Counted from the stretch's first letter, positions 1-11,131 are shown. The stretch is DNA of 64,000 nucleotides from Ophiocordyceps camponoti-saundersi (nom. inval.) (GCA_003339415.1 PDHQ01000078.1:80928-144927), one strand, 5' to 3'. Translations and numbers: made by a program. Notes: generated by a model from the sequence alone, not told the origin.

Positions 1-202
1 TGAGGAAGGGAAACGGCTTCAACGGACGACGGAGTTTGCGTCCCTTGAGGGCCTTGACATCTTCCTCGGTTTCGGCATCGGAGGCGCAGGTGGAGGGATA
101 GGTCGAGCTCAGTGGCGTATTGGTGGCGGACGACAGGGGTGTGGACATGCGAGCGGCGACGGCTGCGCGCAGAGCCGAGGCCCTCATCGGTCGTCGAGTC
201 AT
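1..202 (-). CDS. Partial gene, N-terminus only, unknown product
   Basis: An open frame begins at an ATG at 202-200 and runs off the left edge of the window without a stop, giving about 67 residues. The start reads MTRRPMRASALRAAVAARMS and is followed by a Ser/Thr/Pro-rich stretch and then a basic segment (KGRKLRRPLKPFPF). The Arg/Ala-rich start could be a mitochondrial targeting signal, but this is only a compositional impression. Codon use is GC-rich and looks coding. I do not recognise the family from this fragment, and no downstream domain is visible. The next ATG in frame is residue 6, so the exact start is uncertain. Confidence 0.5.
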   Translation of the reverse strand, partial: MTRRPMRASALRAAVAARMSTPLSSATNTPLSSTYPSTCASDAETEEDVKALKGRKLRRPLKPFPFL

Positions 203-1249
203 GAGAGACAGATAGAGAAGGAACAGGGAGGAACTAGATAACGGAGGGGGAAAAGAGGGCGGAGGAGAGCGGAAGTTGGAGATGGCTGATCAGGGAGCGG
301 GTGAGCGGTTGAGGCGGATCGAGTCTCGAGGCGAGAGCCTGCGCATAGAGGGTGGTGCCATGGCCAAGTCGCGGAAGACTCAACGGAGGAAAACCACCCT
401 CTAGAAGGCAGCGCACGCAGGCATCGTGGGCAGTGGGAGATGTCGACGGGGCGGGGGCGGGATATCGGAAGGGAGGACTCGGACGGAGGGAGGGTTTCGG
501 CTCGGGAGGGGGATGAAGTGGAAGGCTGGGCGATGGGTGCGGACGGCAGAATGACGCTGAGAGTAGATCAAAGACTCGAGGAAGTCGTAGGCGATGGTTG
601 ATGGAGGATGGAGGACTGTGAGAGATATGAGGTAATACGGGGGATATGGAATGATCCTCGGCTGGGGAAAAAGAGGAGAGGCTGATGAAGATGAAGAGTG
701 TTGCTATTTATGCCTTCGGCCTTAAGTATTTACTATTCATACTACTCAAATCCGAATACGAGTTTTAAGAGTGTCATCCGGCGGTGAAACGTAATGCTAA
801 GGTTGTTTTAGTAAGAAAAAAAGCCGAGAGATACTTCTTTCTACCTACACCTGCACGTGCGGAGTAGCACTGAGGAGAAGTGCTACATAGCACTTAAGAT
901 ACGAATAGCAATTCTCATGATATGTAAGAGGAGACCGCGTGATGATGACGGAAAGTGGGGAGACATCACATGATGCCAGCCACTGCGACGCCCTCCCTGA
1001 TGATGCAGGCGGTGTCTCACCGTCTCACCGGCACGTCAGTCCATCGGGCCGTCTTTTCTCCGGGAGAGAGCCACTCGTTCCGTCTCTGAGCAGCATCTTC
1101 AGATGGCGGAGCCCATCTTTGTTGAGCAGCTTCGAGAAGGTCTTTGGACGTTACCTCAGCCTATTGATGCTCAAGGTGAGATGGAAAGAGAAGATTTTTC
1201 GTGTTCACTCAGCTTTCAAGGTGTGAATACTTTCAAGCTGTCAATGCCG

Positions 1250-1292
1250 CAGCAGCAGCAGCAGCAGCAGCATCAGCAGCATCAGCAGCAGT
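1250..1292 (+). repeat. CAG/CAT trinucleotide microsatellite
   Basis: A run of CAG units interrupted by CAT. Two small open frames pass through it, giving poly-Q in one frame and poly-A in another. Neither has other support, so it is annotated as a simple repeat. Confidence 0.8.
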
Positions 1293-3063
1293 GACGGCAA
1301 CAACAGCAGTGACCAGCGACGCCTTTCGTGAGGCTGCGGCGGCTCTCGATATATCTTCGTGCTTCTTTTTCGCTCTCAAGAAGCGCCGTCATCGAGATCT
1401 GAGGCAAATCGCCCTCGTCTGGCCCTCGCCCCTTACCTCCATTGCTCCAGTTCCCGCCTGTTGGTTGAAGCTCGAGTCAAGGGCAGACCTGTCGGGCCGC
1501 AGCTACCCGCTCTCATCTAACACTTAAGTCGGGATTCCTTTGTTGGTGGCTGCCACAAGATCATGACAGGGCGGCGTCTGCCACCACCCCTTTGTTTCCG
1601 CTCTGACCTCGTACATGAGATCGACATGGGCCACGAGGGTGCCTCTCTAGTCGTTGCGTTGCACGAAGATTTTCACGTTTGTAGTACGAACATGGCTGAA
1701 TGAGGCATGGAACGACCTGCATTGAGGCTAATGACTCACGAATTGCATGTCGTCTAAGAGTTGCTGTTATACCCAGTGGTAGTGAATAGTGTCGTCTACC
1801 TATCTAGGCAGGCTTTCTCTGCTCATCTACCTACCCAGGTAGTTATCCCCAACTTCATCACTGAAAAACGCTGCTGACTTGTCGGAATATTCATCAAGCG
1901 ACCACGGTCATATAGCTATTTGTCGGTGAACAGGAGGCCTCGAGTCTTATCCCTCATCTCTGTTCGTTGGGCCGACTACCTGTTTGAGGTCTATGCCTAT
2001 GGGCAAGGGGAACCAAATTCGGGAATAATCGAAGATCCCTTGACCGAGCATATAGGGCTGCCTTGCCCTGTGACAGCGCCTCCTCGCGATAAGATGCCGA
2101 AAGCAGGAAGAAAAGAATATGTCGAGAATGAACTCCTGTCGACTTCTTGTACAACGAAGAAACTGGGCCTCGCAACAAATGCAATTCCCTAGATTAGGGA
2201 CGCTGGACAGACTGAGAGTTGGTCGCGACCTGTGGTTGGCAGCATCTGACACTTCAACTTGCCCCTGGGATCAAGACATACATAGCCCCTTTCTGGACGA
2301 TCGGTCTCACAGCCCAGCGCACAGCAAGATATTCATGACGCCTTGATGGCAAGGACGACACTTTATGAAATTGAGCAACTGGTGCTCGGAATGGCTTTGA
2401 AACCCCCTTGATCCAAGTTTTTGAGGTCGAGTTGTCCAGGTGGCGTGGAAGAAACCCGTTGTTCCGTCGAGGCAGGCTCTCAATCGAAGGGCAGCATCAA
2501 GGTCCGGCCTTGTCTCACTCGTCTGAGGCAGCTTCAAAAATCGCTTTGCGGCCTGGCCCGAGGCGAGCCGGCCGTTGTCAATTGCTAGTGACTGCAGGCT
2601 GCAATCAAGCCTTGGACTTTTGTTACACACCCCCAAGCGACCCATCGAATTGTTCGCAATTCGCATGTTGTCGAGTCGTGTAAGCAAGAAGCCTCATATA
2701 GTTCAGGAGAAAGTCCACCTTTGTCTCTGAGACATGCACATGAAAAACGTGGACATGTTGGGAGTATGTTTAGTCGACACCAACAGGGCAGGGATCTCTG
2801 AGGGATGAGTGAGATCATGGAGGATGCTGAGGCGCAGTGGGCTCAGAACCTCCTGACTGCACAGACTGACTGAGATCTGAGTACACTCCAGACCTGTGCC
2901 TTGGGGGGCCCCCGGAAGGGAATAAGCGGAAGAAAGGGGGAAAAGGGAGTCCTCGTTCAGCCACCTTGACGATCCAAGGGAAGTCTTTCCGCGAGGGCAT
3001 CATGACTGACTGTGCAGTGGTCTGTCCGAACGGGCCTCAAGGCTCTCAAGCCTGTCGAGATGT

Positions 3064-3072
3064 GTATATAAA
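3064..3072 (+). promoter_or_regulatory. TATA box of the hydrophobin gene
   Basis: TATATAAAG lies about 165 bases upstream of the hydrophobin ATG. It is followed by a CT/CA-rich leader that ends in CTTTCAAAATG. Such strong TATA boxes are typical of highly expressed, developmentally switched fungal genes; the functional role is inferred. Confidence 0.6.
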
Positions 3073-3236
3073 GATGGGTTTCTATCCCGAGTTGCCATTC
3101 TTCTTTCTCTCCTCATCAGACCACATTCAAAGCACAGGACAACCATCCAACTACTCAAGCACACCTTCATTTTCGCAACCCACACTCGCTATTCATTCTT
3201 TGTTCCTCGCAACAAACAATCTTTCCAACTTTCAAA

Positions 3237-3949
3237 ATGAAGTGCTACGCCGCTCTTTCCGTCCTGGCTTTGGCCTTTGCTGCCACTGCCGCTCCCGTGC
3301 AGGATAACCACTACGACGACAGGTTCGAGAACAGGGGCTTCGAGACCAAGGGCTTCGAGAGCAGGGGCTACGAGGCCAGGGGCTACGACAACGGATACTA
3401 CGGCAGGGGCCGTGACTACGACCACCGCGGCTACGGCTACGGTCCCGGCTACGGCTACGGCAGTGGCCGCCAGTACAAGCGCGCCGTCCAGGGCCAGCAG
3501 CAGACGGGCTACGGCCGCGACTGGGCCCCCTACAATCGCGGCGGCGGCTACGACGGCGACTACGATGCCTCGCGCAGCTACGAGGATAACCTCAACGGCA
3601 ACAGCCGCGACAACATCGGAAACAGCCGTGACATTGTCGGCAACCGTGGCAACACCAACGGCAACACCGGTGACGTCTGCTCTGCCAAGACTCACCAGCA
3701 GGTCTGCTGCGACGGTGGCCTTGGCTGCTTGGTTCAGCTTCTTGGCGAGACGTGCAAGAACACGGCTTACTGCTGCAACACCTCCGCCGGACCCGTGAGT
3801 TTCTGTTTCTTCTTCCTCTTCTTCTTTGCATTCTTCTACGGAAATGGCTTCATCACTGTTCCTGATGTGAATGCATCCACTGATGACATGGCGTCTTGCA
3901 GGGTACTGCCGTCAACCTCGCGCTCCTCAACTGCCTCAAGATCAAATAA
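3237..3949 (+). CDS. Hydrophobin-like secreted protein with an RGY-rich linker
   Basis: Two exons, 3237-3794 and 3902-3949 (intron GTGAGT...TTGCAG, 107 nt), give 201 residues. Residues 1-19 form a signal peptide (MKCYAALSVLALAFAATAAP). A long linker of repeated GF/GY-E-x-R/K-G units and glycine/tyrosine/asparagine-rich sequence follows, with a Kex2-like KR site (YKRAVQG). The C-terminal 55 or so residues carry eight cysteines in the order C-x8-CC-x5-C-x8-C-x5-CC-x16-C, the hydrophobin signature with paired second/third and sixth/seventh cysteines. The intron falls between cysteines 7 and 8; unspliced translation would lose the eighth. Hydrophobins self-assemble at air-water interfaces and coat aerial hyphae and conidia. 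The C3-C4 loop is short for a class I member, so class assignment is open. The extended linker is unusual. Confidence 0.85.
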
Positions 3950-5085
3950 AGGCCTCCTCACACTTGCGTTGCCACCTTACTCCTTTCTCGAAGAGCCGTG
4001 GCTTCTGATTCGGGGATTAATCCATGTGGCTCTGTAATTATCTTTCTTCAAGTGTGTACTTTGGGACCTTTTTTGACCGGCTCCGTCTGGTCTGCTGTTA
4101 CTTGAGTTTTTGGCGATGCTTTGCTGGATATAAGTTGGCTACGACGGTATAGACAGTAGTCATTTGGTCTAAGCATCTGATAATAACATGCTCTTCTCGA
4201 TCTCATATTCCTCTCACTTTCCCTATCGGCCTTCTTTCGCCTGATGCTTGAATACGAACGATCTCTTTTGAATCTGCCCAGTGTCGTCTTCGTCTTCGTC
4301 TTTTATGTCGAGACCTTCAATATCCGATGTCTTTGCTTTTCCCAAAAGCCAGTCTTTTTACTCTCTTTTCGAAAGCGTGGCCTGGCAGTCGAATCGTAAA
4401 CAAAGCTCGACCGGCTCTGTATAACCATGTGCTTGCTCGTAAGACGGTATGTCAGCCCGCCGGCGTAGGTAGGTAGGCAAGTAGGTAGGTAGGGGTGTAT
4501 ATCCGTCTCGAACACTCACGTCCACAAGCAGAAATAAGGATGCATCTTTACTCTAGCTAACTTCAGCCAGCAGCAGCAACTGGTATAGATAGTTGGGAGT
4601 TGACTCTAACGATGCCCCTTACCGTCTCGAAGAATTCTTAGCATACATACATACATCAGAATGTCTCTCATTGACGACTGTGTCATGTCTATCGAGGAAT
4701 TGGAATGTTGTAAAACGAACATACATACGATTCCGGGTGCTTGAGTCATGGGCCATGTCGGTTTGAGTATTTACTTGCTCTTCTCTCTCTCTTTACTTGC
4801 TCATTAATTTTTACTTTTTCTCTGATCCTCTGTGGGTTTCTATCACGATACTGAGCAGATTCACATACACAGGTATGCATGTGTAGGTAGGCAGCGAGCA
4901 TCAGAACCCGTCAGGGTATGTAGTATGTAGGGATGTATGAGTGTATGTATGTAGGTATTAAGATGACTTGAGTTGTGTGTTATCAACGCGGGAAGGAAAA
5001 AAAAAAGACTTTGCTGTACCCATGTGAAGCCTCCGTAACTCCTATCCAATGCTTCTATCACATCTCTCTTCTTCTCTGCTCTTCG
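3950..5085. other. Intergenic region between hydrophobin and GT32 gene
   Basis: Holds the 3' regions of two convergent genes. It shows AGGTAGGTAGG/CATACATACA-type short repeats at 4467-4492, 4640-4655 and 4880-4960. No gene is supported. Confidence 0.6.
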
Positions 5086-6084
5086 TCAAGGCTTGTTGAG
5101 GATAGGGGATGAAGACCCATCGCGCGAGGCGGCGAAGATGCCGACTTTAAAGTACCGTCGGGCCGTGAAGATTGCGAGGCTGAGAAGTGCCAAGCAGGCG
5201 ATGACGACCATGTATGAGCTCTCGACGCCTACGCGATCGGCGACGTAGTTCAAGAACAGGCCGTCCGACTTGTGCCACGATCTTCCGGCGGCGTGCCAGA
5301 GGACGGATCCGCAGTATCGTTCTTCGGCTACCCCCACTGGCTTGTCGGCTTGTCCCATGTGTGAGGCGTAGGATCGGAGGGCAGAGTTGATCATGAGGGG
5401 CCCTGTTGACCAGAAGACTTGGAGATAGGGGAAGAGGATGTGTCGTGATGAAGACCCTCCTCGCCTCTTGGCTTCGTGCAGAGCCCATTGGAGGAAGGCG
5501 GATCCCTTTTCGGCCATGACGAAGTGGTTGCTGATGCCGGACGTTCCCGAGGTGGGAGCGAAGAGGGCCTGAAGATGCAGTCGACGCCAGCAGGAGAGCT
5601 CAGCGAAGGAGATGGGATGCACGTCCAGATCGGCGTAGAAGCCTCCCTCGGCGTGGAGGACGAGCAGTCTCGCCACGTCGGCCCGTTGGATGTTTTGCGA
5701 ATAGCCCTGGTAGGTCGACAGGAGCCAAGGATACTTTGCGGTGATGAGCTCGACGATGTCGGCCTCGGCCCAGAGCTTGACGGTGTAGTTCATGGGTTCG
5801 AACATGGCCTTCCAGGCGTCGTGAGTGGCCTCGATGGGATAGGATGAAACGTTGTTCGTCTTCCAGATCTGATGGATGAGCTTGGGAACGCCTTGATCGT
5901 CATCTTTGGAGTCGGGGGGTGGATGAGCTGAGCACTCCCTGATGACGTTTAGAGAGTCTGGTAACCGGTTGGCGAGGTCAACGTCGCTGATGTAGGTGAG
6001 TTGGTGGATGATGACGAGAGCGGAGACGGCTAGTAATAGCAGGGCGATGACTTTGCGTGAGCTCCATCGCATGAGAACTGCCAT
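5086..6084 (-). CDS. Glycosyltransferase family 32 protein (inositol phosphoceramide mannosyltransferase-like)
   Basis: Single exon, 332 residues. An N-terminal signal anchor spans about residues 11-29. The GT32 hallmark segment VPKLIHQIWKT (66-76) and the nucleotide-sugar/metal-binding DXD motif in GGFYADLDVHP (DLD at 152-154) are present, followed by the conserved FWSTGPLM segment. A second hydrophobic segment lies near the C-terminus (about 288-311) with a basic tail. This two-ended membrane topology is known for the Sur1/Csh1 and related GT32 enzymes that act in the Golgi on sphingolipids or glycans. The length is normal for the family. The exact acceptor (inositol phosphoceramide or an Och1-type glycan) cannot be told from sequence alone. 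Start choice: first ATG, directly before the anchor. Confidence 0.85.
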   Translation of the reverse strand: MAVLMRWSSRKVIALLLLAVSALVIIHQLTYISDVDLANRLPDSLNVIRECSAHPPPDSKDDDQGVPKLIHQIWKTNNVSSYPIEATHDAWKAMFEPMNYTVKLWAEADIVELITAKYPWLLSTYQGYSQNIQRADVARLLVLHAEGGFYADLDVHPISFAELSCWRRLHLQALFAPTSGTSGISNHFVMAEKGSAFLQWALHEAKRRGGSSSRHILFPYLQVFWSTGPLMINSALRSYASHMGQADKPVGVAEERYCGSVLWHAAGRSWHKSDGLFLNYVADRVGVESSYMVVIACLALLSLAIFTARRYFKVGIFAASRDGSSSPILNKP

Positions 6085-6474
6085 GGTTCGTCTAGGAGGG
6101 GTTTTGGATCTATGTATACAGGCGTGTAGTAATTAGGTACCTAGGTTGGTAGGTTGGTAAGATAGAAGGGGTTATACAGGAAGCCGAAGCCGTCAGAAGC
6201 GGGATGCGGCGCCTGATGGGAGAAACCGAGGCGACGGCAGACGCATTGGGAGCGACGGACTTTGCGGCAGAGGAAAAAGGGAGATGAAAGGAACGAGATA
6301 AGGGTAGCGAGAGGATGTCGTTGACGGCTAAAGAGTGTGGAGACTTTTCTGTTGTCGACAGAGGAGAGAGAGTGTGTGTGTGTTTGTATATATGTGTGTG
6401 AGTTTAGAGTGAGAGACAGAAGAGAGAGAGAGAGACAGAAGAGGGAGAGACGGGAAGAGATGGAGAGAAGAGAT

Positions 6475-6477
<3 letters not shown>

Positions 6478-6530
<53 letters not shown>
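6478..6530. repeat. GA dinucleotide microsatellite
   Basis: Uninterrupted AG/GA repeat of about 50 bases within a wider purine-rich tract that starts near 6420. Confidence 0.9.
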
Positions 6531-6534
<4 letters not shown>

Positions 6535-6973
6535 ATAGAAGGTGAAGGAGTTTGACGCAGGGGCGTCTCTAGGTAGAGGATTGAAGCTTCTCCAAAACTG
6601 CCGACGAGGGGCAGGTGCAGTTAAAGAAGTAAAACGAGGTTGAAGCTCGAGGCCCAAATCGTTTCAAGGTCTAGCCGGGTTTCGTAATAAGCCTCGGGAA
6701 GGGGGAGGGGAAGAGATATGATCGACGTTAGAAGAGCCGGCTGATACGGGAGGGAAGAGAACGGGCGGGCGAACGGAGCTCGGGCAAGCCTTGGTGGTAG
6801 TAATGGTTCCCTTTGTTAACGGTGCACGCTCATCTCATCTTTTTTTTTCCCCCTCCAAGTCGAATGATTCACTGTTTAGATTCCGTTGAAGATGATGGGA
6901 GGAGGGGAAGATAAGATGGGGGTGGATGAGAGGAGATGATGAAGGAGAATGACACGATAGACATATGGGGAGA

Positions 6974-7000
6974 GTGAGTGAGTGAGTGAGTGAGTGAGGA
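6974..7000. repeat. GTGA tetranucleotide microsatellite
   Basis: Six to seven tandem GTGA units; a shorter copy lies near 7508-7520. Confidence 0.85.
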
Positions 7001-8553
7001 ATAGGAGAAGAAAGAAGGAAGAAAGACACGACAGCAGACAGCTCTTAATCAGCCTTGTCTGACATCACTCTTGCTCATGTTGGTGAAACACACCCAATGG
7101 CTATGGCAAACACTGACAAGACCAAGTGGATCGATGGCATGACTGGCAGCGGCGCAGACTCCAAAATGAAAGAGAGGGACAAAAAAAAAAGAGGATCATC
7201 AATGCCATGACATGCCAGGACACAGCTGATTTGCCTGTGGCTTTGACCCTTAGTTCGCTTGGCGGCTTTCCCCCCCTAAACGGGACCACGGTGATCTCGG
7301 GAGAACCGGGGGAAACCGTGCCATTGGGTTTAGGGTTTGGGTTGGGTGGAAAAAAGAATTTAGGGGGGGAGGATTCTCTTTCTGGAACGAATCGGGAAGT
7401 TTTGAGGCGAGTTTAGGGGGGGGGGGGGGGGAAGCTTAGATGGGTTAGACTTGTGTTGGGTGGTTCAAAGACTAGGGATCCCGGGAATGTCGTGTCAGGG
7501 CAGAAAAGTGAGTGAGTGAGGTGGCTGTTGATCACGTCAGAATAGCCGTAGGAACATGACTGGGTTAATAACTTAATAGGTAGGCATGTAAAACGTTGAC
7601 AACTTGGCCGTTGTGATGAGGGGATGATGTGCATTCAGCCTTGTCTGTTAGCCTCGAATCATCATCATCATCATCGTCTAGTAAAACGTCAATAGATGGA
7701 GTATTACAAAAAAAAAAAACTGTCACTAAAGGTCTGTGATGCAGATAGTCTACCCTCTATAGACACCCTTGGATTAGACAGAAAGACGGGGGCAAATTCA
7801 ATCTCTCAACTTGGGGCCCGGCTCCAGCCCATGGGTCTGAACTCTGAGCCTACTTACAGACCAGCACAGGCTTTAGACTAGTTCTGGAAGCATGATCCTT
7901 TCTGGCCCTTGACGTCAGGGGTCAGGGCATTCGGCACTTACATACATACACACATACCTAGGTACCGCACGAGAGCCGTCAGCCGTTGAACTAATAAGAA
8001 GGCGGCGCAGTAAGCTTAAAAGCTAGTTTTTCTAAGCCTCCTGGATTTAAAAAAAAAAATCTCTCGGGCGGAAGGAAAGGGGAGAAAAGAGGAGAGGCTG
8101 TCATTACCTATGTAGATTAACCCTACTGGATAAACCGGCGAGAAAGAACCCCAGCCTCGGCGTCTTCATATTCCAGTCATCAAGGTAGGGAGGCACATGT
8201 TTGGATACGGAGTTCATCTTACCCGTTTGTCGATGGGGGATTTCACGGAGCCAGGGTCGACTTTATCGAAGAGATGGACGAGAAGTCTTCTTGGTAGCAG
8301 GTTTCCATCCAACTGGATAAGTATGTATGTATGTAGATGCCTGGCATCAGCCTCCCTGTAATCTACCGACCTGCGTAACATGGATATAAATAGATGTGCG
8401 TATGTACATACGGATGTATATACGGACACTTCAGCAGTTGTTCGCATGAATAAACATGGATCCCATAATCTAACAATACGAGAAAACCCTCATCACCCAT
8501 CACGTATGTATACGACTCGATGAAAGGCATTCCCCGATTACCCGACCCATGAA

Positions 8554-8817
8554 TCATCCGGCAAACAACTTGCCACGCAGTATCGCCTCCATAATAACCT
8601 TCTCTTTAGGGTTGTGAAATGAATCCTCAGCGTGGAGATACGGGAGAATCGCATCTGGACTCTGAGGCAGACTGGCGGATCCCGCGGAAGCCGTCGGCTG
8701 AGCTGTTGTCGTCACTGGCTTCGTCGTCGCTTCGTTTTTCGCTGCCGTTGCGAGTGGATTGGCACAAGATAGGCTGGCCGTTACAAGCATGGCTGTGAAT
8801 GTGATTGGAGCCTTCAT
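8554..8817 (-). CDS. Small secreted protein, candidate effector, unknown function
   Basis: An 87-residue frame with a clear signal peptide (MKAPITFTAMLVTASLSCA, cleavage after about residue 19). A Thr/Ala/Ser-rich spacer of about 35 residues follows, then a short C-terminal block (PDAILPYLHAEDSFHNPKEK and IMEAILRGKLFAG). The frame is open further upstream (to 8880), but the internal Met at 8817 places the hydrophobic segment at the N-terminus and is preferred. Only one cysteine is present, in the signal, so this is not a disulfide-rich effector. I do not recognise the family. Expression evidence is absent, so a chance frame cannot be excluded. Confidence 0.5.
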   Translation of the reverse strand: MKAPITFTAMLVTASLSCANPLATAAKNEATTKPVTTTAQPTASAGSASLPQSPDAILPYLHAEDSFHNPKEKVIMEAILRGKLFAG

Positions 8818-9308
8818 ACTGTGACTGTAAGAGAAGGGGTGATGATGTTCGACGAGTTGAAAGAGTTGATGATTGCTCAACTGTGAGACTCACTGGCTGG
8901 GTTGTTGCCAACTTCTTATAATCGCAGATGCCGGAGCGTCTATTCAGTTTTTGTTTCCGAGTTGCTCTATGGCAGCATCGCGATAGAGTCGCCTCGCAAC
9001 TCCTTCCAACATGCTTTAACAGTAACAGTATATATAATGATCGACGTATAGTCCTACGCCATGTCTCGAAGCTACTCAGAACTCGCTCGCAACACGACGT
9101 TTTTGCAGATCTGCTTCTCATGTCCGATGGCTATAAAAGTTCTCGATCACGGTCAAAGCCCTTTCCTCACAAGTTTGAACTGCTGCTCAGTCCTCACAAC
9201 ATAGCCAAGGTAACAAAGTGAATACGATGAATCAACAGACAACGAAGAAAAGAAACGAAAGAAAAACCTCTGTTACATCAAAACCAATAAAGCAACGTCA
9301 GAGAAATC

Positions 9309-9738
9309 CTATCTGAGCGCAAACCTCAGCCGTGGACATTCGTCCAAGACAAGCGGAAGACTCTGTACCACCTTAAACTCCTCCGCCTGCTTTGTTTTCT
9401 GATCACAACCTGAAGTGGCTGGAGATGAATCACGGAAGGATCCGCGATAATCAGTTTGATCATGTGCAAGGTAGGATCGAGCGGCTGATTCTTGCACCAC
9501 CTCCGTTTCGACGGCGTTCTGGCCGCTGCTATACGGATTGTCGAGGCTACGACCGTCAAGGCCGACTTACCGCCACAAGCCACCGTGAACCCTTGCATTC
9601 GAAGACGATGGATTCATCACCACAGTTTGCCTGCAAGTCTCACCTCAGCGCCTGCACGGCTCTCTTTCTCATTGGAGTAGTCAAGCCCCCTTTTACCGTA
9701 GATATCGCCGCTTGTCTCAGGTGAGCCATTGCCATGAA
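9309..9738 (-). pseudogene. Possible decayed or multi-exon small secreted-protein gene
   Basis: Coding-like pieces lie in different frames on the minus strand: one reads GFTVACGGK near 9590-9570, another runs from about 9567 to 9309 and includes SLDNPYSSGQNAVETEV and SGCDQKTKQAEEF, ending in a stop. A stop and a frame change separate them, a canonical-looking GTAAGT...CAG of only 45 nt lies between, and no signal peptide can be joined because a GA repeat lies upstream. The composition (spaced cysteines, CGGK) recalls small secreted fungal proteins, but no family is established. It may be a broken gene, a gene with unusually short introns, or chance. Confidence 0.2.
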
Positions 9739-9789
9739 CATGTAATTGCTTCTTACGCGAAGAGAGAGAGAGAGGGGGGGGGGGAGAGA

Positions 9790-9825
<36 letters not shown>

Positions 9826-9861
9826 TGTAGGTAGGAATAGTGACAGAGCTATATCAAGCCA

Positions 9862-9878
9862 CCCCCCCCCCCCCCCCC
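9862..9878. repeat. Poly-C run beside a GA microsatellite
   Basis: A 17-base C homopolymer that follows a purine tract (about 9758-9824). Similar G/C runs recur across the window. Confidence 0.85.
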
Positions 9879-9959
9879 TCAAAGACAGATCCGACTTGTC
9901 CGATCTCTCATCCCTCAGTCACAATCGAGATATTACCTGAGCCTCGTCGAAACTCAATC

Positions 9960-10631
9960 ATGATCCTGCCGTCCGTCAAAGATAGCCTCGCAGCCTGGGT
10001 GGCGATCCTCTGCCTCTCCCGATACGCCTCTGCCTCGCATCAGTCCCAGGACGTCGACATACCAGGCGATGTCGAGGCCAGCACTACATCGTTACGATAT
10101 GGCCACTGCTACATCATCAAAAACTCAAAGGGCGAGGAGCTGGGCAACCAGCCTGTCCCCTGGGGCTATCTCAGGTTCGGGTCTGGCAACAAGAAGACAA
10201 CCTTCAGGGTGTGCGAGAGTCTCGGACAATGCACTCCCTCTCACCCATCGCCATATCGTCGTATCCTCCGCAACCCAGCTCGATTCTGGCTCTTCAATAT
10301 CGAAGGCAACGACTACTCCAAGGACGGAGAATTCGTCGCTGCCAACTCTCAGCCCTTTAGCAGCGGCGGCCTGACTTATCCTGGCGGCACTTCTTATCGC
10401 TATTACATCAACTTTTGGGGAGAGAATGACTACTGTGACGCCGATCGCCGCTACCTGGGCAACTGTGCTGTCAGGCTCCGGCCGGATAACCTTCGCGATG
10501 ACAAGGGCCTGTCGATTGGTACCGACCACTTCCTTCGGGTCGTCGCCTCGGGAGATAGCTACGTCAATGTGACGTTCCACGAGAGGGAGTGTCCCGAGAA
10601 CAAGGATTCTGTCACCCTCGGCGAGCTCTAA
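9960..10631 (+). CDS. Secreted cysteine-containing protein, unknown function
   Basis: Single-exon frame of 223 residues from the ATG at 9960. The frame is open upstream, but that part is a translation of the C-run and GA repeat and is not used. A signal peptide covers about residues 1-25 (ILPSVKDSLAAWVAILCLS... ASA). The mature part has six cysteines in GHCYIIKN, FRVCESLGQC, DYCDADRRYLGNC and ERECPE, several aromatic/glycine-rich beta-like segments (PWGYLRFGSG, TSYRYYINFWGEND) and one NVT glycosylation site. The even cysteine number and beta-rich pattern suggest a compact disulfide-bonded extracellular protein. I recognise the general type (fungal secreted hypothetical proteins) but no named family. 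Confidence 0.7.
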   Translation: MILPSVKDSLAAWVAILCLSRYASASHQSQDVDIPGDVEASTTSLRYGHCYIIKNSKGEELGNQPVPWGYLRFGSGNKKTTFRVCESLGQCTPSHPSPYRRILRNPARFWLFNIEGNDYSKDGEFVAANSQPFSSGGLTYPGGTSYRYYINFWGENDYCDADRRYLGNCAVRLRPDNLRDDKGLSIGTDHFLRVVASGDSYVNVTFHERECPENKDSVTLGEL

Positions 10632-11131
10632 GCTTTCCAATGCTTCCGTCGAATCTGACGACAAGATTCGCTGTCTATTGCTCTTTTGATCATGCCCAGC
10701 GGCCGTGACCTGGATGTTTTCATTCCTGGCCATGTCCGCGTTTCCTGCTGTCGTTGCGTTGCGTATCTCATAGGGATGCTTACGCCGGTTGCTCAATATA
10801 GTTGGTCGAAACTGAAAGCTTCGTTTCCATCTGTTACTCCCAATCTACTCTACAGTCCCGTGCTCTGACACTCATTCACTCTTTGCCTCTAAATCGGTTG
10901 ATGATGCCTTTATCAGATGTGTTATTGCAACTTGAGCACAGCGAATACATCGTCCTCATGTAACTCTTCCACGGCTTCACCGATATCTTTTGATTTCCAG
11001 AGTCAAAGATACTCTTAATTCACATAAAAGATGTTCTTCTGTTTGAAGACCAAAGTAGGTCAGTAGCTTCGACACCCCAGGCATACAGCTTTCCAGTCTC
11101 GATGGAGTTTGCCGCTACACCCCTGTTGCCT
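10632..11131. other. Intergenic region between convergent secreted-protein genes
   Basis: About 500 bases of 3' flank. Nothing recognisable. Confidence 0.6.

Larger units (their letters stand above)
203..3236. other. Intergenic region, no supported gene
   Basis: About 3 kb between the edge gene and the hydrophobin. It contains a CAG/CAT trinucleotide tract at 1250-1292 and short CTACCTACC-type palindromic pieces near 1797-1850. Open frames here are short, overlap on both strands and lack convincing composition. The last 200 bases are the hydrophobin promoter and leader. Confidence 0.6.
6085..8553. other. Repeat-rich intergenic region
   Basis: About 2.5 kb dominated by low-complexity DNA: a GA tract (6478-6530), GTGA units (6974-7000), a 16-G run (7416-7431), and CATACATA/TATGTATG pieces. 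Open frames here are mostly repeat translations on both strands. No gene is supported. Confidence 0.65.

Noticed and set aside
234..416. Minus-strand 60-residue frame upstream of the edge gene
   Set aside because: It lies in the 5' flank of the partial gene, in purine-rich DNA, with no family features.
1103..1294. A 63-residue frame ending in a poly-Gln tract
   Set aside because: The tail is a translated CAG microsatellite and the rest has no recognisable features or conserved composition.
6337..6657. Frames on both strands rich in Arg-Glu or Leu-Ser repeats
   Set aside because: They are translations of the GA microsatellite.
7325..7346. GGGTTTAGGGTTTGGG-like stretch resembling interstitial telomere repeat
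   Set aside because: Too short and irregular, not the usual fungal TTAGGG array, and inside general low-complexity DNA.
10125..10796. 223-residue minus-strand frame opposite the secreted protein
   Set aside because: It is antisense to a frame with a signal peptide and regular cysteines, and shows no family motif.
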